NCBI GenBank assembly: GCA_026129745.1
Contig: JAHCHL010000006.1
Location: 62,001-126,000, forward strand
Length of the DNA stretch: 64,000 nt
Reading direction: 5' to 3'
From: Fimbriimonadales bacterium
GTDB taxonomy: Bacteria; Armatimonadota; Fimbriimonadia; Fimbriimonadales; ATM1
Positions 17,246 through 26,095 of the stretch are shown piece by piece (the first letter of the stretch is position 1; each line of letters opens with the position of its first letter). The position numbers were made by a program, and so were the translations under genes. Under the pieces are notes generated by a model. That model saw nothing but the letters and a program-made list of their open reading frames with translations. It was not told the origin of the DNA and made no database searches.

Positions 17246-19042
17246 CTATTCTTTGATAGGTTTCTTTAGCTGCAAGCCGATCTCGTCCCATTGCGATTGA
17301 TCGATTTCGCTTGGTGTGTCCATCAGCGGATCGTAACCGCCGCCAATCTTGGGAAAAGCCATCACTTCGCGAATGTTGTCCTCTCCCAAGAGGAACATAG
17401 CCAACCGATCGATTCCCGGCGCGATTCCCCCGTGTGGCGGCGCGCCCATCCGAAACGCCTCAAGGATGTGGCCGAATCGCGCTTGTTGCGTAGCTTCGTC
17501 GATTCCCAACAGATTGAAGACGCGTGATTGAATGTCTGGCCTGTGGATTCGAATGCTTCCGCTCGCCCACTCGACGCCATTGCAAACCACATCATAACAT
17601 TCGGCGCGCACTCGCCCGGGATCCGATTCCAAGAATTCGATATCGGAACTCTTGGGTCCTGTAAACGGATGATGCGACGCTTCCCATCGCTGATTCTCTT
17701 TGTCCCAAAACACAAGGGGGAAATCCAGTATCCAGCAAAACACGAGTTTTCGAGGATCTCTCAATCCGCAGCGTTCTCCAATCAAGTTTCGCAAACGCCC
17801 GAGAACGTTTAGCACGCTCTCTTCGACATCAGCTACAAATAGCAGCAAGTCGTTGTGTTTTGCGCCTGCCCTATCGAGTATTGCAGCGAGTTCTTCGGGT
17901 GAGAAGAACTTGGCGATGCCCTTCGCATCGAGAGGATTCACACCAACAACCGGGATGTTTGCCAGACCCTTTGCTCCAAACTCCTTTGCAAATGTTTCCA
18001 GTTCGCCAATTTGGTTGCGGGACAACTCGGCTCCGCCGGGATACCGGATTCCTCTCACAATGCCACCGCTGGAAGCAATTGCTTGAAACACTCCGAATGC
18101 CGACTTTTTCGCAATGTCTGTAATGTCAAATACTTCCAGATCAAAGCGTAAATCGGGCTTGTCGGTCGCATACTTCGTCATCGACTCGTCGTAAGTCAGC
18201 CTTGGGAAGCGCCCAACTGGCTCAAAGTCGAGTCCGAATTTTTCGATAACGGAGTTGCAAACCTCACACGTTAACCCTTCTGTCAGTTGCAGAATGTCTT
18301 CTTGTACTGGAAATGACATTTCGAGGTCGAGCTGAGTGAACTCCGGTTGCCTGTCAGCTCTTTGCGCCTCGTCTCGAAAGCACTTGGCAATCTGATAGTA
18401 TCGATCGATTCCGCCGACCATCAGAAGCTGCTTGTACTGCTGTGGGCTTTGCGGCAATGCATAAAACTTGCCTGGTTCTAATCGATAAGGAACGAGATAG
18501 TCTCTCGCACCTTCCGGTGTGCTTCTTGTAAAGATCGGGGTTTCCACTTCGAGAAATCCTCGGTCGTCCAAATACTTTCGAATTCCGGATACAAGGGCTG
18601 CCCTTACTGCGAGCTTCTGGTACATCGATGGGCGGCGCAAATCAAGATATCTGTATTTGATTCTCAGCTCTTCGCTGACCTTGTCCATCTGTTCTTCATC
18701 TGAAACAGGAAACGGTAAAACATCGCACTCGTTGAGCACAGCCAGCTCTTCGACGATCAGCTCGATTTCGCCAGTCGGAATCTTTGTGTTAACCGCTTCT
18801 GGAGTTCGTTTAGCCACCTTGCCAGTAACCGCCACTACAAACTCGCTTCGGAGTTTTTCTAGCCCTACAATGGCATTGACATCGCAATTGAGTTGGCAGA
18901 TTCCAGTACGGTCTCTTAGGTCTACGAAGAACAGACCGCCAAGGTCCCTAATTCGGTGACACCAACCATTGAGTGTGACCGTTTCACCGACGTGTTCTGC
19001 GCGAAGTTCGCCGCACGTGTGAGTTCGTTGCCTAAAGGACAT
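17246..19042 (-). CDS. aspS: aspartyl-tRNA synthetase, bacterial type
   Basis: Class II synthetase charging tRNA-Asp. The N-terminal OB-fold anticodon domain (CGELRAEHVGETVTLNGW) is followed by motif 2 (YQIAKCFRDEAQRADRQPEF) and a bacterial GAD insertion domain (about residues 300-410). Motif 3 is GIAPGIDRLAMFLL. Length 598 matches the bacterial type. Whether it also charges tRNA-Asn cannot be decided without checking for AsnRS/GatCAB elsewhere. Confidence 0.97.
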   Translation of the reverse strand: MSFRQRTHTCGELRAEHVGETVTLNGWCHRIRDLGGLFFVDLRDRTGICQLNCDVNAIVGLEKLRSEFVVAVTGKVAKRTPEAVNTKIPTGEIELIVEELAVLNECDVLPFPVSDEEQMDKVSEELRIKYRYLDLRRPSMYQKLAVRAALVSGIRKYLDDRGFLEVETPIFTRSTPEGARDYLVPYRLEPGKFYALPQSPQQYKQLLMVGGIDRYYQIAKCFRDEAQRADRQPEFTQLDLEMSFPVQEDILQLTEGLTCEVCNSVIEKFGLDFEPVGRFPRLTYDESMTKYATDKPDLRFDLEVFDITDIAKKSAFGVFQAIASSGGIVRGIRYPGGAELSRNQIGELETFAKEFGAKGLANIPVVGVNPLDAKGIAKFFSPEELAAILDRAGAKHNDLLLFVADVEESVLNVLGRLRNLIGERCGLRDPRKLVFCWILDFPLVFWDKENQRWEASHHPFTGPKSSDIEFLESDPGRVRAECYDVVCNGVEWASGSIRIHRPDIQSRVFNLLGIDEATQQARFGHILEAFRMGAPPHGGIAPGIDRLAMFLLGEDNIREVMAFPKIGGGYDPLMDTPSEIDQSQWDEIGLQLKKPIKE

Positions 19043-19083
19043 GGGGTGCCGAAGGATACCTCTTTAGGGTAGGTTCCCCACCG

Positions 19084-20427
19084 ATGAAAACTGTAAGGCC
19101 GACAAATGGCATGGAGCTTACGGAAAGCGCCCGCTTGGAGCCGGGCGTTTACTTTCTTCCAAGCGGGATATCGATCTTGCGGTCGGGCGTCGCAGTTTTG
19201 GCGGAGGGCGTAACTTTTGTCGGAGCCAACAAGGAAGGCGTGGCGGTGAGCGCAAGCGGATTGGAGGGAGTGTCGATTGAGGGCCTTTCCATCCGAGACT
19301 ACTATCACGGCATCAGAGCAAGCCAGTGCACCGAGCTTTCAATCAAGAGATGCAGCATTTCTTCTACTGCCGAACTGCCACCTAATACGGTATTCCTTGA
19401 CATCTGGCTTCCGTCTGAACAGGCGTACGGTGGAGCGATCTGTCTTTCTGCGTGCAAAAGCAGCACGGTTGAAAGCAACAATCTACAGCACCAGATGAAC
19501 GGACTGCTAACGTACGGATGTTCTAATCTGAGTGTATCCAAGAATGACTGCAACTACAACAGCGGGTTTGGCATCCACCTCTTTGAAACCTGCGACTCTC
19601 TTTTCGACGAGAACTCATGCGATTACTGTTGCCGATTCGAGCCACGTGAAGGAGGACTTCACTTTGGGCATATGGGGGCGGACGCAACAGGCTTTCTCGC
19701 TGTGAAGAATTCGTCGCGAAACAAGTTCATTCGCAACACGGCTCGTCTCGGCGGCGATGGCTTCTTCTTGGCAGGACTGTCGCCGGACGGTGAACCCTGC
19801 GGCTGCAATGACAATCTATTCGAAGAGAACGACGCGTCATTAAGTCCCAATATCGCATTTGAATCAACTTTTTGCGAGCGCAATGTCTATCGAAACAATT
19901 TCGCGGATCGGTGTAACTACGGATTCTGGTGTGGGTTCAGCAAAGACTTCGTTATCGATGGAAATCGAGTCTTATGGAATCGACAGGCAGGGATCGCTGT
20001 CGAGAACGGCGTTGGATTCATGGTGAAGAACAATCACTTTCAGTCGAATGGGCATGGCATATTGCTGTGGAGCCATTTCGTCGAGAACTTCAGAGAAGCT
20101 TATCCCGACCGCGACACGAGCCGAGATTGGCAAATAGAAGCAAATCGATTTCTGAACAACGGAATCGGAATAAGAATCGCCGCCGACCAAGATCACGGAA
20201 TTCGCAACCAAGAAACACCGGCTCCACCCGAATTCAGGCCGCATTCGCATCGCATCGTCGGCAACGACATACAAGGCAACAGAGTCGGCATCGAACTTGT
20301 TCGGAGCGACCGCAATACGATTCGGGAGAATCGCATTCACGACAACGTCGAAGCAGGTATTCGACTCGACGATTCGAGTGGGAATGAAGTCGTCAACAAC
20401 TTAGGATTGCGCGGGGCGTATCTGTGA
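19084..20427 (+). CDS. right-handed parallel beta-helix protein (NosD/pectate-lyase-like)
   Basis: Repeats of about 22 residues with regular N-x-(I/F) ladders (for example NLSVSKNDCNYNSGFGIHLF, FVIDGNRVLWNRQAGIAVEN) mark a PbH1/NosD-type beta helix through nearly the whole 447 residues. No signal peptide is evident, which is unusual for such proteins. Function is unknown; relatives bind or cut polysaccharides or carry copper-site assembly roles. The GTGA overlap with pyrD suggests co-translation but gives no obvious functional link. Confidence 0.82.
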   Translation: MKTVRPTNGMELTESARLEPGVYFLPSGISILRSGVAVLAEGVTFVGANKEGVAVSASGLEGVSIEGLSIRDYYHGIRASQCTELSIKRCSISSTAELPPNTVFLDIWLPSEQAYGGAICLSACKSSTVESNNLQHQMNGLLTYGCSNLSVSKNDCNYNSGFGIHLFETCDSLFDENSCDYCCRFEPREGGLHFGHMGADATGFLAVKNSSRNKFIRNTARLGGDGFFLAGLSPDGEPCGCNDNLFEENDASLSPNIAFESTFCERNVYRNNFADRCNYGFWCGFSKDFVIDGNRVLWNRQAGIAVENGVGFMVKNNHFQSNGHGILLWSHFVENFREAYPDRDTSRDWQIEANRFLNNGIGIRIAADQDHGIRNQETPAPPEFRPHSHRIVGNDIQGNRVGIELVRSDRNTIRENRIHDNVEAGIRLDDSSGNEVVNNLGLRGAYL

Positions 20428-21416
20428 ATTACTCGATACTGAAGAAACTGCTGTTCAGCATGGATCCAGAACGCGCGCATAACTTTGCGATGTGGGCCAT
20501 ATCGACAGGTCTTGTGAGATCGGCAACCGTTACAAGTCCGTTGCTTCGAACATCTATTTTTGGAAAAGAGATTCCGCACCCTTTGGGACTCGCCGCAGGC
20601 TTCGACAAAAACGCAACCGCTCTCGACCATTGGGAATCCCTTGGCTTTTCGTTCGTCGAAGTCGGCACTGTAACTCCGCTGCCGCAATCAGGAAACCCAA
20701 AACCGAGACTCTTCAGGCTGCAGAACGATTGTGCGCTGATCAACAGGATGGGATTTAACAATGATGGCGTCGCCGCGATTGCGAATCGATTGGAGGCGCG
20801 ACAAACACGGATACCCATTGGTGTGAACATCGGGAAGAACAAGTGGACACCCAACGAGCATGCACTCGAGGATTATGCGAATTGCATGCGCGCGGTCCAT
20901 CACTTGTGCGATTACGTTGTCGTGAATGTCAGTTCGCCCAACACTCCAGGACTTCGAGACTTGCAGTCGGCAGATACGATTATGCGGATCTTGGACAAGC
21001 TCGTTTCGATATCGACGAGGACCCCTATCCTGGTGAAAATAAGCCCCGATTCTCATGACGACGAGCTGGCTGAAACGGCGATTCGGGCAATCGAAAGCGG
21101 TGCAGCAGGAATCGTGGCAACGAACACGACCTTGGCGAGAGAGGGTCTATCCATGGCTGTGGAAGAGGATGGAGGACTGTCCGGTCCACCCTTGGCCAGT
21201 CGAGCAGCAGCCGTCTGCAGAATTGTTCGACAAGCCATCGGGCCCGATCCGACCATCATCGGGGTCGGAGGCATCGATTCGGGGCAGGTTGCAAAAGAAC
21301 GAATCGACGCTGGAGCGAATCTGCTTCAGATCTACACATCCTTTGTGTATCGGGGACCCAATGCCGCCTCTGAGATCGTCGGTGAGCTCGAAGGACACTT
21401 TAGCCCGTCGAGTTAG
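20424..21416 (+). CDS. pyrD: dihydroorotate dehydrogenase (quinone), class 2
   Basis: Oxidises dihydroorotate to orotate in pyrimidine synthesis, passing electrons to quinone. The N-terminal membrane-associated helices (MNYSILKKLLFSMDPERAHN) mark class 2. FMN and substrate motifs are LAAGFDKNA, NRMGFNND, VVNVSSPNTPGLR and IIGVGGIDSG. Length 330 is typical. It starts at a GTG overlapping the stop of the beta-helix gene. Confidence 0.95.
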   Translation: MNYSILKKLLFSMDPERAHNFAMWAISTGLVRSATVTSPLLRTSIFGKEIPHPLGLAAGFDKNATALDHWESLGFSFVEVGTVTPLPQSGNPKPRLFRLQNDCALINRMGFNNDGVAAIANRLEARQTRIPIGVNIGKNKWTPNEHALEDYANCMRAVHHLCDYVVVNVSSPNTPGLRDLQSADTIMRILDKLVSISTRTPILVKISPDSHDDELAETAIRAIESGAAGIVATNTTLAREGLSMAVEEDGGLSGPPLASRAAAVCRIVRQAIGPDPTIIGVGGIDSGQVAKERIDAGANLLQIYTSFVYRGPNAASEIVGELEGHFSPSS

Positions 21417-21460
21417 ATCGCCCAGCTCAAAGAATTCTCAGAGAGGAGCGAGGTTTTGGG

Positions 21461-21489
21461 TTGCGTTTTGATGCAGGTAGACGTATAAT
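21461..21489 (+). promoter_or_regulatory. promoter of the Y-family polymerase gene with a LexA-like half-site
   Basis: The -35 is TTGCGT (21461-21466), followed by a 17-base spacer and TATAAT (21484-21489). GTAGACG (21477-21483) abuts the -10 and equals one arm of the palindrome in the lexA promoter. GTAGAC recurs directly before the ATG (21499-21504). The leader would be only about 9 bases, without a ribosome site. Confidence 0.6.
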
Positions 21490-21504
21490 ACAGTAATAGT
21501 AGAC

Positions 21505-22749
21505 ATGAATCTACCTTCTTATGACCAGCGTGTACCATTTCGATGGCTGTTTCTTGACCTGAACGCATATTTCGCGTCGGTCGAGCAGCAATCCGATCCG
21601 GAACTTCGGGGCCGTCCAGTTGCGGTGGTGCAAGTGGAGTCCGACAACTCCTGCGTCATCGCGGCAAGCTATGAGGCGAAGCGCCACGGAGTCTACACGG
21701 CGTGCTCGGTGGCAGAAGCGAAGCGATTATGCCCAGACATCCAGCTTGTCCGCGCCAACCATAGGCGATATGTAGAGTTTCATGACCAGATAGTCGCTGC
21801 CGTTGAGACCGTCCTGCCTGTCGACAAGACCCTTTCGATCGATGAGCTGCGAATTCGTTTGCTAGCGTCGGAGGCAACTGAGGATGCGGCAACCGTTCTT
21901 GCAAAGCAAATCAAGGAAGCCATCTATGATCGAGTGGGCGAGTGCTTGCATTGCAGCATTGGCATTGCTCCCAATGCATTTCTCGCAAAGATCGGAACGG
22001 AGTTAGAAAAACCCAACGGACTCGTGCTGCTGCTGCCCGAGGAATTGGAAGAAAGAATTGGGGGCTGGAAGCTCAGTGCTCTGCCTGGAATCAATCGAAG
22101 AATGACGGTTCGCCTGAACTTATCGGGGATCTACACCATTCCCCAGTTGCTGCGAGCGAGTGAGCAAAAGCTTCGTGAAGCATTCGGCAGCGTCATTGGT
22201 GCGCGCTGGTACCACTTGCTGCGCGGTGCCGACCTTCCCGACATTGAAACGAAGCGGCGTTCCTTGAGTCACGAACATGTTTTGCCACCTGAGTTTCGAA
22301 CCAAAGAAGGTTCCTACGCAGTATTGCAGCGATTGACCGAGAAGGCTTCCGCAAGGTTGCGACGCGAAGGATATGCAGCTCGAACTGTCGCATTTGCGGT
22401 CCGCGGACGAAAGGGCCGATGGGAATCGCAAGTCAGACTGGGTCCAACTGTCGACACAATGTCGTTCCTAGATGCCCTTCGAAAGGAATGGCCAAGAAAC
22501 GACATTGCAGAACCAATCAAAGCAGGAGTCGTGCTGCAAGATTTGGTGCCTGCAGGTCAGCTCTCCCTATCGCTATTTGACAGCGACAACAATCGCGTGC
22601 GACTGTCGAAGGCAGCGGATAGCGTTAACAGTAGATTCGGAAAGCACGCTGTCGTTCCTGGCGGGGTCTGGCAAGCGAAGAACGCCGCTCCGGAAAGAAT
22701 AGCTTTCCAGAAAACAAGCTTGTTCGACGAAGGTCGCGATGTCGCTTAG
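21505..22749 (+). CDS. Y-family (DinB/Pol IV-like) translesion DNA polymerase
   Basis: Error-prone polymerase that bypasses damaged template. The first catalytic Asp is in FLDLNAYFASVEQ and the second acidic pair in LSIDELRIRL, so the active site looks intact, unlike inactive ImuB. GIAPNAFLAKIGTELEKPNG is the conserved palm segment and SALPGINRRMT the helix-hairpin-helix. The little-finger domain follows, then a clamp-binding-like QLSLSLF near residue 355. The SOS-like promoter supports damage induction. The stop overlaps the convergent rplA by 4 bases. Confidence 0.88.
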   Translation: MNLPSYDQRVPFRWLFLDLNAYFASVEQQSDPELRGRPVAVVQVESDNSCVIAASYEAKRHGVYTACSVAEAKRLCPDIQLVRANHRRYVEFHDQIVAAVETVLPVDKTLSIDELRIRLLASEATEDAATVLAKQIKEAIYDRVGECLHCSIGIAPNAFLAKIGTELEKPNGLVLLLPEELEERIGGWKLSALPGINRRMTVRLNLSGIYTIPQLLRASEQKLREAFGSVIGARWYHLLRGADLPDIETKRRSLSHEHVLPPEFRTKEGSYAVLQRLTEKASARLRREGYAARTVAFAVRGRKGRWESQVRLGPTVDTMSFLDALRKEWPRNDIAEPIKAGVVLQDLVPAGQLSLSLFDSDNNRVRLSKAADSVNSRFGKHAVVPGGVWQAKNAAPERIAFQKTSLFDEGRDVA

Positions 22750-23468
22750 TGCCCTGAGCTCTTTGTAGCTGCAGCGGAATCCACACGAAAACCAGGTCCC
22801 ATTGTGCTGCTCAATGTGACGGTAACAAGGTATTTGCCTTTCGCAGCCTGCGGTTTTGCTTTGATCAACGCATCGATTGCGGCATTGAAGTTCTCGAGCA
22901 ACTGCTCCTCGGAGAAGTTTGCCTTACCCAAAGTCATGTGGACGATGCCCGCCTTGTCGTTTCGGTATTCGAGGCGCGATGCCTGTTTGATTTCCTTAAC
23001 TGCCGTTCCGACGTCGTTCGTCAAGGTGCCGCTCTTTTTGTTTGGAGTTTTTGGCCCCAAGAATCGACCAATCTTGGCAAGCGTCGGCGCCATGTTCTCT
23101 GCCGCGATGACGATGTCGAAGTCTTTGAATCCGCTCGCGATCTTCTCGACCAAGTCGTCGCCACCAACGATGTCGGCACCAGCCTGTTCCGCTTCGGTCG
23201 CTTGGTCTCCCTTCGCCAAGACTGCAACTTTCCTCGACTTGCCGGTGCCGTGAGGCAATGTGCAGATTCCCCGAACGTTTTGGTCGCTCTTTCTTGAGTC
23301 GATACCTAGCCTAACGGCCAGATCGACCGACTCTGGAAACTTTGCGTTTGCCGTTTCCTTCACAAGTTTTAGAGCCTCTTCTGGCGAATGCAGTGTAAGT
23401 CGATCGCCCTTTTCGCGCAGTGCCGTGTACCGTGGGCTGTGAGGCTTTTTCCGAATATTCTTTCTCAT
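22746..23468 (-). CDS. rplA: 50S ribosomal protein L1
   Basis: Ribosomal protein of the L1 stalk, often also a translational repressor of its operon. The start is the ATG at 23468, preceded by AAGGAG; the longer frame to 23603 runs into the spacer and carries no L1 sequence. The product of 240 residues contains FPESVDLAVRLGIDSRKSDQ, GTGKSRKVAVLAKG and the signature MAPTLAKIGRFLGPK. Last gene of secE-nusG-rplK-rplA here; rplJ and rplL do not follow. Confidence 0.97.
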   Translation of the reverse strand: MRKNIRKKPHSPRYTALREKGDRLTLHSPEEALKLVKETANAKFPESVDLAVRLGIDSRKSDQNVRGICTLPHGTGKSRKVAVLAKGDQATEAEQAGADIVGGDDLVEKIASGFKDFDIVIAAENMAPTLAKIGRFLGPKTPNKKSGTLTNDVGTAVKEIKQASRLEYRNDKAGIVHMTLGKANFSEEQLLENFNAAIDALIKAKPQAAKGKYLVTVTLSSTMGPGFRVDSAAATKSSGH

Positions 23469-23535
23469 TATTTTCTCCTTGGTGGTCCGTGCGGGTTCTT
23501 CCCTTCCACGGGAGTTTGTGCTGACTTCGATTCGA

Positions 23536-23961
23536 TTAGTCGACGATCTCGACCCCCATGCTTCGAGCGGTTCCAGCGAGCACGCGCATCGCCTGCTCGA
23601 CATCGTCGGTATTCAGATCAGCCATCTTTTTCTGAGCAACGTCGCGCAATTGGCTCTTTGTGAGCTTGCCAACTTTCTCTTTCAACGGATTGCCGCTGCC
23701 CTTTTCGATTCCGGCTGCTTTCCTGATTAAGTCGCTCGCGATCGGCTGCTTAACAACAAACGAATACGACCGATCTTCATAAACGGTAATGGCGACAGGA
23801 AGCGTGCTTCCCATCTGGTCCATTGTCATTTCGTTGAACTTCTTTATGAATTCCATCATGTTGATCCCTGCCTGTCCCAATGCAGGTCCAATCGGAGGAG
23901 CTGGATTCGCTTTCCCCGCTGGTATGTTCAACTTGATCATCGATAGAACTTTCTTTGCCAT
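23536..23961 (-). CDS. rplK: 50S ribosomal protein L11
   Basis: Protein of the GTPase-associated centre. The N-terminal domain has the conserved [20 protein letters not shown], and the C-terminal RNA-binding domain ends [15 protein letters not shown]. 141 residues is exactly the usual size. It sits 13 bases after nusG and 67 bases before rplA. Confidence 0.98.
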   Translation of the reverse strand: MAKKVLSMIKLNIPAGKANPAPPIGPALGQAGINMMEFIKKFNEMTMDQMGSTLPVAITVYEDRSYSFVVKQPIASDLIRKAAGIEKGSGNPLKEKVGKLTKSQLRDVAQKKMADLNTDDVEQAMRVLAGTARSMGVEIVD

Positions 23962-23974
23962 GTGTGTGTTACCG

Positions 23975-24502
23975 TCAAACCTTTTCTACTTGAGTGAAAT
24001 CCAATTCGACCGGGGTGTCGCGGCCGAAAATCGTAAGCAATACTTTGAGTTTTGAGTTGTTCGGTAGAACTTCCTCGACTTTTCCAGGAAAGTCAGCGAA
24101 CGGCCCTTCTGTCACACGAACCGTGTCGCCTCGCTGCCATGGAACCCTCGGCTTGTCCCTGCTTTCATCGATCCGATTCAGAATCGTTTTGATCTCTTCG
24201 TCTGTCATCGGAACTGGTCGCTGTCCGCTGCTGACGAAACCTGTCACTCCTGGAGTGCGCCGAATCAGTTTCATCACTTCGTCCGTTAGCGACATGCGAA
24301 TCAACACGTAGCCAGGAAACACTTTGCGTTCTCGCTCTTCTTTCTTTCCGGCGCGTGTTGAGAATGTCTGCTCCGTTGGAATCAGAACTTCAAAGATGTC
24401 CCTGTCCCAAAGCCCTTCTGTGATCGCCAAACGGCGCAACACTCGCTCGACTTTGTTCTCGTGACCAGCAATCGTGTGAACTGCGTACCAAGAAATCGGC
24501 AT
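23975..24502 (-). CDS. nusG: transcription termination/antitermination protein NusG
   Basis: Binds the RNA polymerase clamp, reduces pausing and links to Rho and ribosomes. The NGN domain begins [18 protein letters not shown] and includes [11 protein letters not shown]; the C-terminal KOW domain holds [18 protein letters not shown]. Its start abuts the secE stop without a gap. Confidence 0.98.
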   Translation of the reverse strand: MPISWYAVHTIAGHENKVERVLRRLAITEGLWDRDIFEVLIPTEQTFSTRAGKKEERERKVFPGYVLIRMSLTDEVMKLIRRTPGVTGFVSSGQRPVPMTDEEIKTILNRIDESRDKPRVPWQRGDTVRVTEGPFADFPGKVEEVLPNNSKLKVLLTIFGRDTPVELDFTQVEKV

Positions 24503-24745
24503 CTACTTCTTTCCCCCGGACACCAAGAAATTGATTACGAACTCCACGATGATCCCAAAAATGTAGAGGTAAACGACAAATATGCCGCAAACAGTTAGGA
24601 CAAGGCCCGTCAGACGCACGGTGTCCGCGCGGGTCGGCCAGACGACCTTCCGCATTTCTGAGGCGATGTCCGCGAAGTAAGCTCTAATTCCCCTCCTCAT
24701 GTTGGGGATCGGGACACCGGCTGGGTTTTTGCTGCTTTGACTCAT
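24503..24745 (-). CDS. secE: preprotein translocase subunit SecE
   Basis: Small essential subunit of the SecYEG channel. One C-terminal membrane helix (VCGIFVVYLYIFGIIVEFVI) is preceded by the conserved amphipathic segment ADIASEMRKVVWPTRADT. 80 residues. First gene of the operon; the tRNA-Trp and rpmG genes commonly found upstream in other bacteria are not here. Confidence 0.95.
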   Translation of the reverse strand: MSQSSKNPAGVPIPNMRRGIRAYFADIASEMRKVVWPTRADTVRLTGLVLTVCGIFVVYLYIFGIIVEFVINFLVSGGKK

Positions 24746-24844
24746 CGGATGGCAGTGCTCCGCTCCGCTAAGGGGAAGGGAGAACAGCAGGAATGATACT
24801 CGATCTGGCGCCTAATCCGCAATAGGGCCGGTAGACTCAGGGCA

Positions 24845-26095
24845 ATGATCGGTTTCATTGGCCTATGCCTGGTGGGTCTGCTCGATTCTACGCTTTACGC
24901 TGGGTATGGCTTTGGCGACATCTCGCCTCCCGAACCGCTTCCGCTTGGCGGTTACACCGAGCGAAAGGACAAGGTCATGGACGGGATCGGAGACAAACTC
25001 TCTGCCAGGGCGCTGGTTTTGCGGCAAGGCGATTCAAGGGTCGCTCTGGTTTCAGTCGAGATGTTGACCGTTCCAGGCAGTCTGTACCGGGAAGTTGCCA
25101 GAAAGGCGGAACAGGGCGGATTCCGAGGTGAGATCTTGTTGGCAGCGACTCACACCCACAGCGCTCCTGACAGCCAGATGCTCAACGATCGAATGCGAAC
25201 GAAGATTCCCGGCATTGCGGCTTTTCGCAGTCGGTGGCTTGACTGGTATTCGACTCAAATAGCCGATCTCATCTTGAAGACGAGGCCTTTGTTCCAGGTT
25301 GGTCCGGTTGTGACGGTCGAAGCGGATTCACCGTTTGCGAGGTTTCGCCGGGCACCAGCTGAGGGCGGCGCGGGAGCACCGCCGAAGACGGCAAGGAACA
25401 TTTCATTCCCCTTTGGCGGCGGCAAAGTGGAAGTTCTGCACTTTGCAGCTCATCCAACTTTGCTCGGTCATGACTGGAACACGACTTCCGGCGACTGGCC
25501 GGGGGCATGGACGGGTTGGGCGACAACCCGAATGTTTTTCAATGGCGCAATTGGCGATCTGGCCCCTGATCCGCCTACATCGCAGAGGGGTTCAGATCCC
25601 GTTGAGAAGATGAGGACTGCGCTCGAACAGCTCCGATGGCGACCTGGTTTTATCGCTTCCCAAGATCCGCTGCATTCGGTCGAGATGGCCGTTTCTCGCG
25701 CCGATGTGCGACTGCCCTCCGCGGTTGCACACCCGGAGTTTGCGAAGAGCAACGGCATTCCAGATGCGTTAGCGACGACGCTCGTTCGGCAATTTGCTCC
25801 GGAGAAGGCCCACGTAATCATCGTTCGACTTGGCAGAGTCGCCTTCATCGGCATTCCTGGCGAGCCCACAACCACGGTCGGGTTACGGATCGAGTCAGCC
25901 GCCAAGAAGGCTGGGATCGACGTGCCGATTGTCGTTTCGTTCGCCAATGAGTGGCTCGGTTACATATTGACTCGCGAAGAGTACGAGGTCGGCGGTTACG
26001 AAGCGACCCTCGCTATGCACGGCCCAGACTTGGCAGACAGGATCGTCGAAGCCGTGGAAGCTTCACTCAGCGCGAGATCCTCATCGAAAGGCTAA
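24845..26095 (+). CDS. neutral/alkaline ceramidase-like hydrolase
   Basis: Resembles the N-terminal zinc amidase domain of neutral ceramidases. Family landmarks are ATHTHSAPD (zinc histidines), HFAAHPTLLGHDW followed by SGDWPGAW, NGAIGDLAP, IPGEPTTTVG, and NEWLGYILTREEYEVGGYEA. The N-terminus (MIGFIGLCLVGLLDSTLYA) looks like a signal peptide. At 416 residues it lacks the C-terminal domain of true ceramidases, so the substrate may be another amide. The ATG lies 7 bases after a TAGACT box. The 3' end overlaps the convergent protease gene by 29 bases. Confidence 0.8.
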   Translation: MIGFIGLCLVGLLDSTLYAGYGFGDISPPEPLPLGGYTERKDKVMDGIGDKLSARALVLRQGDSRVALVSVEMLTVPGSLYREVARKAEQGGFRGEILLAATHTHSAPDSQMLNDRMRTKIPGIAAFRSRWLDWYSTQIADLILKTRPLFQVGPVVTVEADSPFARFRRAPAEGGAGAPPKTARNISFPFGGGKVEVLHFAAHPTLLGHDWNTTSGDWPGAWTGWATTRMFFNGAIGDLAPDPPTSQRGSDPVEKMRTALEQLRWRPGFIASQDPLHSVEMAVSRADVRLPSAVAHPEFAKSNGIPDALATTLVRQFAPEKAHVIIVRLGRVAFIGIPGEPTTTVGLRIESAAKKAGIDVPIVVSFANEWLGYILTREEYEVGGYEATLAMHGPDLADRIVEAVEASLSARSSSKG

